Assembly: GCA_026874595.1 (NCBI GenBank)
Contig: CM049315.1
Coordinates: forward strand, 16,312,164-16,376,163
Direction of reading: 5' to 3'
Source of the DNA: Sipunculus nudus
Lineage: Eukaryota; Annelida; Sipuncula; Golfingiida; Sipunculidae
Length of the DNA stretch: 64,000 bases
Part shown: positions 1 through 11,700 of the stretch, one piece after another
How positions within the stretch are numbered: position 1 is the stretch's first letter
Layout of the letters: the number at the start of each line of letters is the position of its first letter
The notes under the pieces: generated by a model
What the model was told of the DNA's origin: nothing
Databases searched by the model: none
Seen by the model: only the letters and a program-made list of their open reading frames with translations
Position numbers and translations under genes: made by a program

Positions 1-60
1 AATATACCACAGTGTTGCTTTAATTTAATTCAAGAAAGTATTCCAATTGTTTATCGCCTA

Positions 61-450
61 GACTTTTTCGTAAAGTCAAAACTCCGTCATAATGAGCAAA
101 CCAAACAACTTTATTGTGTATTAAAAAGCTTAAAAAAACAATACTAATCCAACATGACTCCCATCGATCGTTATTGCCGATAACTAAAATCGATTACCAA
201 AAGTAGTCGGTTACCTGAAAAGAATAAGTGATGTACGACACCAGCAGGTGTCGTACACTGACGGTAGGGTTACTCATTTGACTACACTTTTTCATAAACT
301 CAAAACTCCGTCATAATGAGGAAACCTGACAGCTTTGTTATGTAATAAAAACTTAATAACGTTAAATGTCACCGGAAAGAATAAGTGAAGTACGACACCA
401 CCACATGTCGTACTATGACGAGAGGATTGCCCTTTTGACTACACATGCAT
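61..450. repeat. Tandem duplication carrying palindromes
   Basis: The stretch with AAAACTCCGTCATAATGAG at about 80 recurs at about 300, followed both times by AAGAATAAGTGA and a GTACGACACC hairpin. The first hairpin (233-256) is a perfect 10-bp stem with a 4-nt loop; the second (about 389-413) is partly decayed. No coding content is visible. It may be the end of an unidentified mobile element. Confidence 0.6.
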
Positions 451-732
451 TAGTTAAATGTTCATTATATTTAAGGTAAAAAGAAAAACATAGGTATTTT
501 GTGCACCCAGTAAGATCGACAAAGATTCACTGTGTGCTAATAGTTAACAACACAAAATTTAACCAAGGTCGTCTTGTTTATCCTTGAAATTTTAAAATTA
601 ATTGGAAAAAAAGAAAATATCTAAGATATAGAACAATAAAGAAGCACAATAAAGATAAAACATTATCTGACATGTCTTTAATAAGTGTATTATGGAACCT
701 TAAAAATGTGCTTGTTCTCACTGTGTGTATAA

Positions 733-1246
733 AGGGGCCCAATCACCTATTAAGCATGTCGAATTAACACGAAAATTAGCTTCTTCCCTTTAAAATAAAT
801 TTTTACCTGCCAAAATATTGCCTCGAAACCGGATGTTTGCTCCTATAAACGAATGTTAATAAATAGTGGACCGGGCGCGATCACAGGTGTCAACATAAAC
901 ACAGCGCGTGGGCCGTGTGCATTGTGGAGCCACTACACGTGTCAATCAGGAGATGCCCTGACTGACTTGGCCCAGAATATTTAATTATTTACATGTTCCC
1001 GCTGGCTGAAATACCGCGTGTTGCGGCTCACGATCGGATCTCCGTTCACGTGGCCTTATGGTAAACAGATACACGTGGACTGTGTTTACCAACACGCAGA
1101 GCCATAACAAGGTGTGAAACAGCCGTGTGCGAGGTACTGAGATTGTGTTCTGAGATTGTTTTGCTTGGAAACATTTGTATAAAGCAAAACTGTACTAATA
1201 GTGTAAAAAATAGGCATAATATTGCTCCTGATTATGTCCCTTTAAA
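733..1246 (+). mobile_element. Non-autonomous TTAA-type DNA transposon (MITE), copy A
   Basis: It starts AAGGGGCCCAATCACCTAT and ends TGATTATGTCCCT followed by TTAA. It is closely similar along its length to 19233-19746 and to the reverse strand of 35187-35560, which sets the family boundaries. It has no ORF of note. TTAA at the better preserved end suggests a piggyBac- or Kolobok-type mobilising transposase; none is present here. Confidence 0.65.
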
Positions 1247-2200
1247 ATAACGCACTTATAATCTTTTTACTTCCCGCCGGGTGGCCAAAGGTATTATGCG
1301 TTTCCCTTGGTTCGTCGGTTGGTTTGTCTGTTAGCAACTTAACGCAAACAATAATGAACTGGTTTCAAGGGTTAGGGTTACACCCATGGAACACTCCCTT
1401 AAATGTTGAAGTAATTTGATCACCATTATATTTTTTTTTCATTCAAAAGCTTCTTTTCCAGTATGACACAGGGCTAATCTGGACATATGTAAATTAGAGA
1501 TATTCTGCAAGTCATAATCTGTAATGTGAAGATATTTGAGGAGCGATGGACCTTCAGTTTCATTATCCTATACATTGGTACTGTATGATAACATTTCTCT
1601 ATATTTTGGTTCAGCGGTTGTGGTTCACAGGCGCCTCACATATAGTCATGGTCATAAAGAAACCTACAGATACATGTCAGAGATCAAATTGCCGCGACCA
1701 GCTCCAGAAGTAAAAACGTAAACCTAGCGTGTATAAAATAGAGATGCCATCCATCTATACCATCAATAACATTCCATCCAATTTATCCTATCCATGGCTT
1801 ACCTTCTATACAATCTATGCTGTACCATCCATGCCATACCATCTATACCAACAATGCTATACCATTCATGGCATACCATATATATACCTTTGTGTTTCTG
1901 AAAGGGTTATCTTTTATCTTTGAGGCAGCGCCCTCTATCGTTTTATCGCTGTATCTAATAAATTATGTATTTGTTTAACAAAGATCACGTTTTTCTCATA
2001 ACGTAAAATTTGCACCCAGCCCCTTCTCGTCTTCACAGTCCAATGGACATGAACTAACCGGACATTTAGGCACCCGAAACTTAATCTAACACCAATGACG
2101 TGATAACGTTTGTTTGTAGAGTTTTCCAAGATCAGTGCAGCGTTGTTACTTGTCCAGTCCGTATAAGTTTCACGGCTAATTTTTTCACAGTCCGGTTAAC
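1247..2200. other. No gene seen; degenerate CCATCCATACCA-like repeat at 1741-1885
   Basis: The only structure is a run of imperfect repeats built on CCATCCAT, CCATAC and CTATACC. Short ORFs here show no domain or splice context. Confidence 0.4.
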
Positions 2201-2204
2201 CTCC

Positions 2205-2325
2205 TAAACTGGCAATACTGGTCCCTGACTGGCGGCATTCTACCCTGACTGTCGGCATCGATTCCCGACTGGTGGCACTGGACCCCAACTGGCGGCAATG
2301 GACCACAACTGGCGGCTAACAGCTC
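2205..2325 (+). repeat. Short tandem repeat, about 20-21 bp unit
   Basis: About five imperfect units contain CTGACTGGCGGCA, separated by short variable spacers such as ATTCTACC or CTGGACCCC. Confidence 0.6.
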
Positions 2326-2627
2326 CTGCTGTTGCTGGAATATTTGGTACTAGATTAAATATTATATATGCTAACACCTAAAATCCATTTGGGAAATGAA
2401 ATATTTATTGCACACACATTTAACTTCCTATGGTCTAAGATACATCTCGCTGATTGAGGAATCAGCAGAAAATACCATTTCACCTGACCCTCACAAAAGA
2501 TTTGGTAATGATTGGACAAGCGTCCATGAAATAAAAGGTAAACGACTTTGCACCACATATGAAATTAGGCAAAATTCTAAGTCCTGTAGCAACATCTGCA
2601 TGATAATTCTATTCAATAAAGTATTCG

Positions 2628-3080
2628 TTAAAGGTCCCCATTCACCTAGCTTTTGAAAAAAAAATTATGGCTTACTCTGTGTATATATTAATGATCTAAG
2701 GGTAACTTTAGTTTTGAAACGTTCTTATAGCGCCTTCGTAAACAATGTATGAACTTGTTTATCAACAACATATTGGTAAACACAGCAATGTTGACAAACG
2801 GAAAAAAAAACATGTAACCTAATGTGGTAGGATGCATTTATGCGGATCACTTGTTTCTAAACGCCATTTGCAAAGCTCTGGCTTATCTGACTTGTTGCCA
2901 GATGCCCTTGGTGAATTTGTTTTGATTATTTGGGCCTCCACATATTGTAAACACGTTGATATAAACAATACAAGCAGCCTGTGTGCGGTGATATCCACGT
3001 TTTTCTGGCCTACTTTATAAAAGCTCCAAGGGATTACTTTTACTTTACAAAGGCCAGATAGGTGATTGGGTCCCTTTAAA
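2628..3080. mobile_element. TTAA-flanked MITE with inverted ends
   Basis: The left end (AGGTCCCCATTCACCTA after TTAA) is inverted at the right end (TAGGTGATTGGGTCCCT before TTAA). The flanks (TTTGCACCA...ATTCTAAGTCCTG on the left, ATTCCCCAAACTAC on the right) are contiguous in a nearby unoccupied paralogue at about 3285-3450, which supports insertion at TTAA. A diverged relative lies in reverse at about 43400-43800. The ends resemble those of the 733-1246 family. Confidence 0.7.
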
Positions 3081-3429
3081 TTCCCCAAACTACAGGAATA
3101 CTTGAATATGATTTGAAGGCTTAAGTGTTCTTAGATACTGACATATCTGAAGGAATGTGAAATTCGGTAAATTCGCAGAAACTCGTTAATAACAGAGGTG
3201 GCGCCACCTGCAGGATTTAATCACATGTGAGACATAAAACAATTGGTAATAATTGGTGAAGTGGTTCAGGGGATAAAAATTAAGAGAGTTTGCACCATCC
3301 ATGTAAATATGTGAAATCGGAAAATTTCCCGATCAGCAAAATTCTAACTCCTGTGAAACATCAGTCTGAAAATAATTCTGTTCAATAACCTATTCATTGA
3401 ATTCCCCAATCTCCATCCTTGCATATGAC

Positions 3430-4900
3430 TTGAAGGCTGAAGTGTTCTTATTATTTATTTATTATTTATTTATTTATCAAAACATATTTATACAGGGTAG
3501 CCCGTTCAGACAAGATTGTCCCTGATTGGATATACAGTTTATTCAATGTATAAAACATGTAAAATGCAATCAGAATTAATTAAAGTGACTAAAGATAAAA
3601 TTATGCAGCAAGATGAGATTTTTAAAATGAAAATATATAACTATGACATTTAACGTAATATACAGCAAGATTTGATATTAAACATGAATAAAAAACTCTG
3701 ACATACAACGTTATATACAAGGCAATCATGAGTGTGACATAAATATGAAATATAACAGAGTTTGAAATAGCATGCAGTATATGACATATAAAGCACAGAG
3801 GTTAATTACATGATACTCATTTTAAAGACCTGTAAGGAGGAGCAGTTTTGAGACTGATTTAATGTGTTCCACAAAATAGGACCTCGGCATACAAATGATT
3901 TCTTTAAGTAGTCTGTCCGAGGTTTGGTACATATAATTTATTGGAATAGCTATTGCGTGTATCATGTTGGTGGACTTGGCGAACAAACGTGAACCGGTCG
4001 GTCATATAGGATGGACGTAGGTTATTCAGACATTTAAACATAAGGATGCGAGTCAAATATTCATGTCATTGTTCAACTGATTTAATGCCAAGGGACTGAC
4101 GGATAGCTGTTATGCTACATTCATGATTAAAGTTGCGACTTATAATACGTGCGGCTCGATTTTGAAGACTTTGAATGGGAGTAAGACATGAAGAAGGCGC
4201 ATTTCCCCAGATTGTGAGGCCGTAGTCAATATGTGGCTGAATCAGGCCAGTGTACATTTTCAATGCGGTGTCTTGAGGTATGTATCGACTGCACCTGAAG
4301 AAGGCACCTACTTTAGACGAGAGCTTTTTGCATACTTGTTCAGAGTGATCCGACCATGCTAGGTTTTCATTAAGCACTAACCCCAAGTAAGTGATACTGT
4401 TAGATTGTTTGATGGGCTGGTCAAATGCTGTGATATTAAGGTCTAAAGTCTCCATAGAACGGGATCTGAAGAGGATGGTTGATGTTTTTTCTATATTGAT
4501 TGAGAGCTTATTATTATAAAACCATTTAGATAATGTAGTAATGCCGTGTTGAAGTTCCTGTCTAATTTTGTTAGGATCATTACTTGTATAGTAAATATTG
4601 GTGTCATTTTCACAGGATGCTGTGAAGATACTGCGTTAGCTTTTTTTTTACAGCATGAGATCTATCGGAGAGATAGTTCTGAATCAGTTCATGTGATTTA
4701 CCATGGAAACCGTAATGTTTTATTTTTTCTAAGAGAATGTCATGACTGATGGTGTCGAAACATTTCTTGAGATCGAAGAAGCAAGCCCCTGTGAAACGTT
4801 TAGTATCAATTTCATGGAGCCAATTGTCCACAACTTTATGTAAACTTGTTTGAGTCGAATGGTGTTTCAAGAAAGCAGATTGACTTATAGGTCTATATAG
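3430..4900 (-). pseudogene. Degraded non-LTR retrotransposon (LINE) reverse transcriptase
   Basis: On the minus strand 4870-4610 encodes reverse transcriptase motif A (FFDLKKCFDTISHDIL), and 4455-4066 encodes the C-terminal RT/thumb region (TYLGLVLNENLAWSDH, IQPHIDYGLTIWGNAP, LQNRAARII). The pieces are in different frames, a frameshift lies near the poly-T run at about 4640, and the YADD-like site reads END before TNIYY. The 3' end is an ATAA-rich tail at about 3450-3480. The family is Jockey/CR1-like by general appearance; the copy is dead and 5'-truncated. Confidence 0.8.
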
Positions 4901-5028
4901 GAATTAATAGTTCGGATATAAAGCCCAATATATATAGAAACATGTTGCTGGTTAACCTCTTCTAATACCAGGTCATGGTGATCCGTGGGTGTACAGGGTC
5001 CTTGTCATGTTGAGACCGCTCGAAGGGG

Positions 5029-5047
5029 TGGGGGGGGGGGGGGGGGG
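5029..5047 (+). repeat. Homopolymer G run
   Basis: About 19 uninterrupted G. Similar long G runs occur at about 6511-6530, 15663-15672, 28270-28292 and 37107-37132, several beside mobile-element ends. Lengths in an assembly are unreliable. Confidence 0.8.
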
Positions 5048-6179
5048 TTTAATGTTAGACAATATGTTGTCCACTGGATTTACTTTGCTTGATGTGGGTG
5101 GTGGAATAAACCTACTGAGGTTTTAAATTGTATGATATTTTAACTCCAATACTAATATTACTATTTTTTTAAATTATATGACACAGTGAATTACATGTTT
5201 TGGCGCACTAGTTTGCTTTATTTTCTCCAGAGCGCAACACCATCATCTAGGCCTAAGGATTGCAGGGGTATCCACCAAAACTCAAACCTAGAGATGCCAG
5301 CTGGTGTGATATATATTGACTACTCAAACTCACGCAGCGTGAAAGCAGAAAGTAATTATTATCGGTTTAAAACCGAAATTGTGTACGGTTTGTACCTAAG
5401 TTGGTACCGTTACAGACATGAAGCTTGTTACGACCCATAATGTAATAACCGGCCCATAATGTAATAATCATACCCTGCCCATATTGTAATAAAAACGACC
5501 CATAATGTAATAATCATACCCTGCCCATATTGTAATAAAACTGGCCCATACCGTAATAACGGCCCATAATGTAATAAAAAACGGCCCATATTGTATTAAC
5601 GGCCCATATTGTAATAAAAACGACCCATTTTGTAATAATCATACCCTACCCACATTGTAATAAAATGGGAAGTGGGAAAAACGGCCCATATTGTAATAAC
5701 ATACATTTAAGCTCAAGAATGAATCCCAAATCTAACAGGCGATATGTCGCTTGAGAATACCTTCTAAAATGACAGCCATTTTGGTTCCCCATTGGTATAT
5801 GGGGTGCAGTCATAATGGAAATCCAGTGAAACAGTCAACATTTATGCTGTCTACGTATATTTAATCATAATCTTCTAAACTGCATTTTTTTACAATATTG
5901 GCCTTTTTGCCCATTTTAGCCCCCACCATGCTGATTACAGTAAAGGTGAGGTAAAGTTATTACAATGTTACTTATTTATTATTACGGTATTGGCCATTAT
6001 TATAATATTGGCCGTTTTTACAACAAAATAGGCAATTTCTACTACAATATTGACCATTGTTTCGCACAAAGCATAATCTCGTAATCTCGTAAAGTCTCGG
6101 CTTTTCAAACCACGCTGTTAGCTTCATTCTAACCACAATCACCTGATGATCGGTGTTACAGTGTTATTTTTCTTCAGAG

Positions 6180-6254
<75 letters not shown>
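6180..6254. repeat. (TA)n microsatellite
   Basis: About 75 bp of pure TA inside the 2.1 kb inverted-end element. Confidence 0.95.
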
Positions 6255-6257
<3 letters not shown>

Positions 6258-6799
6258 AATGCTAACCAAGGAAAACCCCTAGCAACAGGCCAATGGGATG
6301 GGGTGAGGCATATTTTTTAGATTCATTTTGTTAATGGGGACATTTCTTAATTCCTTTGAGGCCACGGCATTTACATAATGCTATGAATAGTAATTAGCAA
6401 AAATAGTAAATAGCAATATATCATATGACTGACAAAGTAATTGGGGATCAAACTTTACTCCTTCCCTTTTCCCACGCATTTATTATTACCGATCATTTGC
6501 GGGTAACCGGTGGGGGGGGGGGGGGGGGGGTAGTGTTTGACCGTGAGGGGTGGAGGTGGGGCAGGGGTACGGGTTAGGGTGGAGAAGGCTGAGGGAGGCC
6601 TCCCTTGCGATCGCTCGGCGATTGCAATCATCTGGTTTTTCATGGATTGTACAAACAGTTGTAATAATTACTTGGAGGAACTCTCCATGGCTCAGATGGT
6701 GGCGTTCGGTAGTCTTTATAGGTGTTATCACTTTTTTAACTAATCTTAATCTGTTTGCACATCTGTATAAATCTATCTCGGTTTGAAAAACGTGACAGG

Positions 6800-7043
6800 G
6801 CACACGCTTAGTGTCATTTATATAATATCCTGGTGTCAGGTAACTACCGCACCTGCGGGTCCTGGGTGTGTAATCAACCCCATTACTGAGTCATAACATG
6901 GAGGAACTCGCCAAATGTTGCATTCGTTTGTGATACAAACGTAATACACGGCTGTGGGGCAAAGCTTTCCAATTATGCAGAGCGCTCACTCTGGATGGGG
7001 GCTGACCATGAAAAATCTCACCGCTCCTCGGCTGGGCCCCGGT

Positions 7044-7045
<2 letters not shown>
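6800..7045 (-). mobile_element. tRNA-derived SINE fragment, head replaced by (TA)n
   Basis: It shares ACCTGCGGGTCCTGGGTG and GAAAAATCTCACC with the SINEs at 32043-32414 and 36001-36384, in the same order and orientation. The tRNA-like head expected after 7045 is absent and (TA)n runs from about 7046 to 7100. Confidence 0.75.
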
Positions 7046-7102
<57 letters not shown>

Positions 7103-7540
7103 AATTATCTTGTTTAAACACTATCATTCTATTTAAACACTTATTCAACAAAAAGATGAATTATGGCCATATTTCGCTTATATTAGCTTGGTCACCGTTT
7201 TAAACAGATAGTCATTGTGTAATCCAGTGGTTTTTCATACTTGTATGTTCACTACACATTCGTGTCACGAATAGTCAATATTTGAATTGTCTAAGTTAAT
7301 TTGCATGGAATTTGAATTATAAAATTATTGGCCGTTTTACCCACCTTCGATTTTATTACAATATGGGCCGTTTTACCCACTTGCGATTTTATAACAATAT
7401 GGGCAGGGTGTGGTTATTACAATATGAGCCGTTTTTTATTAGATTTTGGGCCATTATAACATTATAGGGCGTTTTTATTACAATATGGGCCGTTATTACA
7501 TTATGGGCCGGTTATTACATTATGGGTCGTAACAAGGCTT

Positions 7541-8010
7541 TTACCTGAGCCTGTTAGCTTGATTTGGGTTTGTTTGTCATTTAGCAGAATTATGCAACAA
7601 ATACCAAAGGATTTCTAGCAATCTTTATGCAGGTTGGAAGATTAGCCGTAGATTGTTTTATCGAGGCGAACGCATGCACTGCCTTGAGCGGTTTTTTTCC
7701 AGTTTAATATCTGAATTTGAAGAAATTATGGCGACCTGTGCTGGACGTACTGTCATGGCTCAGGTCAATTTCGAAATTTAATTAATCACAAACATGTTTT
7801 CCACCATGGAGTTTCAGGTCGATCCGTCTTTTGAGGTGTTTTCATTACAGAAAACTGAACAAACAGACAAATGAACAAACAGAGAAGTCGGAAACAAAGG
7901 ACCTGCGTCATTATTGGCGGAATGAAGGTTGGTACACACAATTAAATCAGTTCATGCTTTCATAACACGTAATTCAAATTAACATCTAAGACTTGAACAT
8001 TTACTTTGGA
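7541..8010. other. No gene seen
   Basis: Unique-looking sequence between the inverted-end element and the poly(A) signal of the next gene. No supported ORF or structured repeat. Confidence 0.4.
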
Positions 8011-8011
8011 T

Positions 8012-8017
8012 TTTATT
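8012..8017 (-). terminator. Candidate poly(A) signal of the cysteine-rich peptide gene
   Basis: AATAAA on the minus strand about 600 nt after the stop codon at 8613-8615. It is the first canonical hexamer seen downstream, implying a long 3' UTR if used. Confidence 0.4.
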
Positions 8018-8612
8018 GAAGAAATTATACAATTTATGTAACCGTCAGAAGACGAAAGATGAAAAGAAGGTGAAAAACACAACAGAACAAGTGTGCATTT
8101 TCAGTGTCTATGGTACATATTAGTTCGTCTGACGTCATCACCAGCTGACGGGTCACAACACGCAAAGGGTTCTACTTCAATGGTCCTTCGTTTGGAAAGA
8201 AATGAAACTGTATTAAAACCTTCAGGAAACGATTTGAGGAAATATTGATATATCTAAAAAGAATATTCATTAGAAGCACAAGATCAGACAACAGAAACGT
8301 TAAACACATATATATGTAAGAGTCCATAAAAAATAAAACACATTGAACACATTAAAATATGGGGACCCGTCTGAAAGAAATGTTTTGTATAGAAATATCT
8401 GAATACAGGCTAGAATCTTATTTCGACTCCGTTCATATACTCTGTATTATTCAATATGTTAGTCAACTAAAAATCAAATGAAAGATTATATGTACTACGA
8501 TTAACAAACTTAAAAGGTTTGAATGTCATGTTATTTAGAAAACCATGTTCGATAGCAATTTATAATTTTCTACACACGTTTAAAAACCTACTTCACATCC
8601 GCCGGGTCTCTC

Positions 8613-8707
8613 CTACTCATCAAACGTATCGTTGAATTCCTCCTCGTCGTTCTCGTACTTTTCGAATGGAGCTGCATCAAATTCCTCTTTGTCAATCTTG
8701 TTGTCAG
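8613..8707 (-). CDS. Peptide precursor exon 4: second EF-hand and acidic C-terminus
   Basis: The acceptor is TTGTAG before CTGACAACAAG. Joined to the last base of exon 3 it completes an Asn-Ala-Asp-Asn-Lys-Ile-Asp loop, then KEEF and a Glu/Asp-rich end (YENDEEEFNDTFDE) before TAG. Only this join makes a full EF-hand loop (Asp106, Asn108, Asp110, Lys112, Asp114, Glu117), which is strong evidence for the splice. Confidence 0.85.
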
Positions 8708-11700
8708 CTACAAGATACATAGAATATAATTTGAAAACCTTGGATCTGGTAATAAAATATGATATGATATGATGTAATATAATGTTATAGATACTGGCAT
8801 ATACACGGCTCACGCAGCGGTTATACACTATAGTCCTGGAACGACTGCGCGAGGAGTGTAATGTTATCTAATGTTATTTGATGTTATTTATATAAAATAA
8901 CATATCATGAACCAACATAACATAACAAAATATGATATATAAAATAACATAATATATTTTATCATATTATATGATGTAACACGAATATTCTGCTTTGATT
9001 TAAATATAAATTAAAAAAGTTGTCGACCAGAATTTATTTCACATTAATTTCACCAGAATTTATTATAATCCCTAACACCAATGGAGAATCGAAATGTGAC
9101 CGTTTATCCGAAATTCTGATTTTCAGGACCATCAGCATATTGTCAATGAATAATAAATAAATTGATTGAAAAGCCAACAAAAATGTTGTTAACGTTAATT
9201 TTGGTCTAGCTTAATTTATTCGTCTCTGTCAGTTTATTGTAAAGTCCGGTGATAGGAGGCAGGTTGGCAATCATGGTGAATCTTGCAATATTGTTCATCC
9301 GAACGATCGTTTATCTGAACAAAAAGGGTGTCCCTGAGCTTTTCGGATAAATGACGTTCTACTGTATTTTCATTTATGTAAGTTTGTATAATATGCGTAT
9401 ATAATTAATTACTGAACTCAGTGATTAGTATTAATATAAAGTTCAACCTAATTTCAACTTGACATGTTTCTAAACTACACGAAAGAAACAGTTCACTAAC
9501 AAACCTATTATACCTGTGCCAGATTGTGAGAGAGAGGTATTACCTTTCATTCCTGATTATTTGGTTGGCTGTGTGCAATTTTACCTTAAAGTCACGAACA
9601 GATTTTTTTGTAAATTTATTGGTAGTTGGGATAATACCCAAGAAACAAACTTCTAAATTTCGGAGGTAATCGGAATCGGCATAATATGTCCTTAATTCAG
9701 AGGGTTCTACACTTTCATAAGAGTTATTCAGGGATTAGGGACCAGCTTTGTCATTGAGGTAACTTGGAATGGGGATGTTGAACCGTGACAGCTATGTATG
9801 CCCACACAGCAAAGCGGGAGTTTGAGGAATTTTCATTTCTTGTTATACGTGAAACACAAGAATTATAGACTAAGACAGGGAGTGCTACAAGTAAAAACGT
9901 GCATCATACCGTTTCTGTCTGCGGCTCGGAAGGACGCCTTGGTGGCCGGGTGGTTGGGGTTGGCCAAAAGGGCTTTAGCGAATTCTTTGGCGTTGACAAA
10001 GCCGTCAGAATCGTCGTCGTAAGACTCAAAGTGGGCAGGGAATGGGTGCTCCACCTGAAACCAAACAGTAAAGGTTAAATAATCTGTTGTCTGTAGGACT
10101 TAAAGTGTACAGTGATTGGGTGCTCCACCTATATCAACCAGTGATGGTTAAATATGTTGTTGCTGAAGCTTTGGATTTTGTTTTAAATTTCCGTGATATT
10201 TGATTTAAACAACAAAAGATTTTAATTAAAAGACAATATATAATGGTCACATAACTGGTGAGAGTTGTGTATTTTGTCCAGTGTTGCCATTATGGCTTTG
10301 GTAAAACTAAAGGCAAACCACGTGATTCTTATTATTACTGCTGTTTGACTGTTTATAACCAACACGGTACAATGATCATGTATGCCCTCTGTATCTTAGT
10401 TACCAGGTTTGCGCATTAACTGTTTTATATTTATAGTCAATATAACACAGAATTAGGATAAAAAATACATCACTTGTAGAGGATAATCTACTTTTCATTG
10501 ATGCGTGAAAATCCCGAATCTGCGGGTCTATTTTGAATATAGTCACCACGTAATCTTAATCTTTTATAAAGATACGTGTGCTGCCTTTTAACCAGGTTTA
10601 GATAAATTTTCTCACAGTAAACTCATAAATAGAACCAACGTCTATAATTCGAATTATTAATATACTTAATTTGCAATATATAAATAATATTCTTTGAACA
10701 GCCGGGGGTGGGGTTAGGGCACGCCACCCCCTATATTGACGCCCCTGCTTTCATTCATTACTGTATTGGTCATTTTGCAAAAATAATAGGCATCAGAGAA
10801 ATGAACACGTGTTTATATATATATATCTAGAAACGTCACGTGAGCATGTGTTGTTACATAATTTTCACTGATACTACGTATTTACAGATACCCCTTTCTT
10901 CCCTTTTAATCCCATTCTTCCCTCACTCATTCTTTCCTTCTTGCGTCGACCCATTCTATGCGTGTTCAGTAAAGTTTTAAAGTATAGCTGCGATGGTTGT
11001 AATGTTATTCGATTTGGATATGTATTTGATGTGACCTTTTTCTAAGTTCATACCTATAAAAAAAACTTTCCAACAATTGCTGTTAAGCACTTTCTCCAGT
11101 CCACTGGAATTTGCGTCATCATTTAGTGATTGTTTTGGCGCACCGGGAAACACCACATTGACCCGGACGACATCAACGGACGATGACTACCGGATTATTG
11201 GCAATAAAACAATAAAGATAGGTTCTCGCGCGTCTCACTGCAATGCTACCCCATTGGCTATAAGTCCGCCAGGCAGCTTGGCCCAGTATGGCTCGCTTAC
11301 CCAGTCACTAATGACTGTCACCTACACGTGCGCTTAGTGGTGAATGAATAAGTCCAGTTTTTTTAAACAACTGAACAAATTCGAAGCTTTTGCGTTAGGG
11401 TTGATATCAAAATTATCGAACAGTATACCATAAAAAAAACGGCTACTTTGGTGCTTTCAAACGATAATGATATATTAATACTGAGTTAATCGTGTGTTTT
11501 TATTACTGACAGCCATTGTTCCGTCTGGATGCTGAATCCCTGGCACCATCACGTTCTCGTGTGGTAATGTGGTCTGTATACTTTATGTATAAGCTACACT
11601 ATCCCAGGACACTCAAAGCTATTCTTCTTAATAGCGCAATGTGTTCAGTTTTCTATATTACTAATTACTAGCTTCTTTCATAATTTTGCACTTGGTTTCA

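Larger units (their letters stand above)
5421..7540. mobile_element. 2.1 kb element with long inverted ends made of subterminal repeats
   Basis: The left end reads AAGCTTGTTACGACCC and continues with many copies of GGCCCATAATGTAATAA; the right end is the inverse, ending TTATGGGTCGTAACAAGGCTT. The inverted regions run about 5421-5700 and 7325-7540. The middle holds (TA)n tracts, a poly-G run, a SINE fragment and no transposase. It fits a foldback-type non-autonomous DNA transposon. No clean target duplication was found. Confidence 0.7.
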
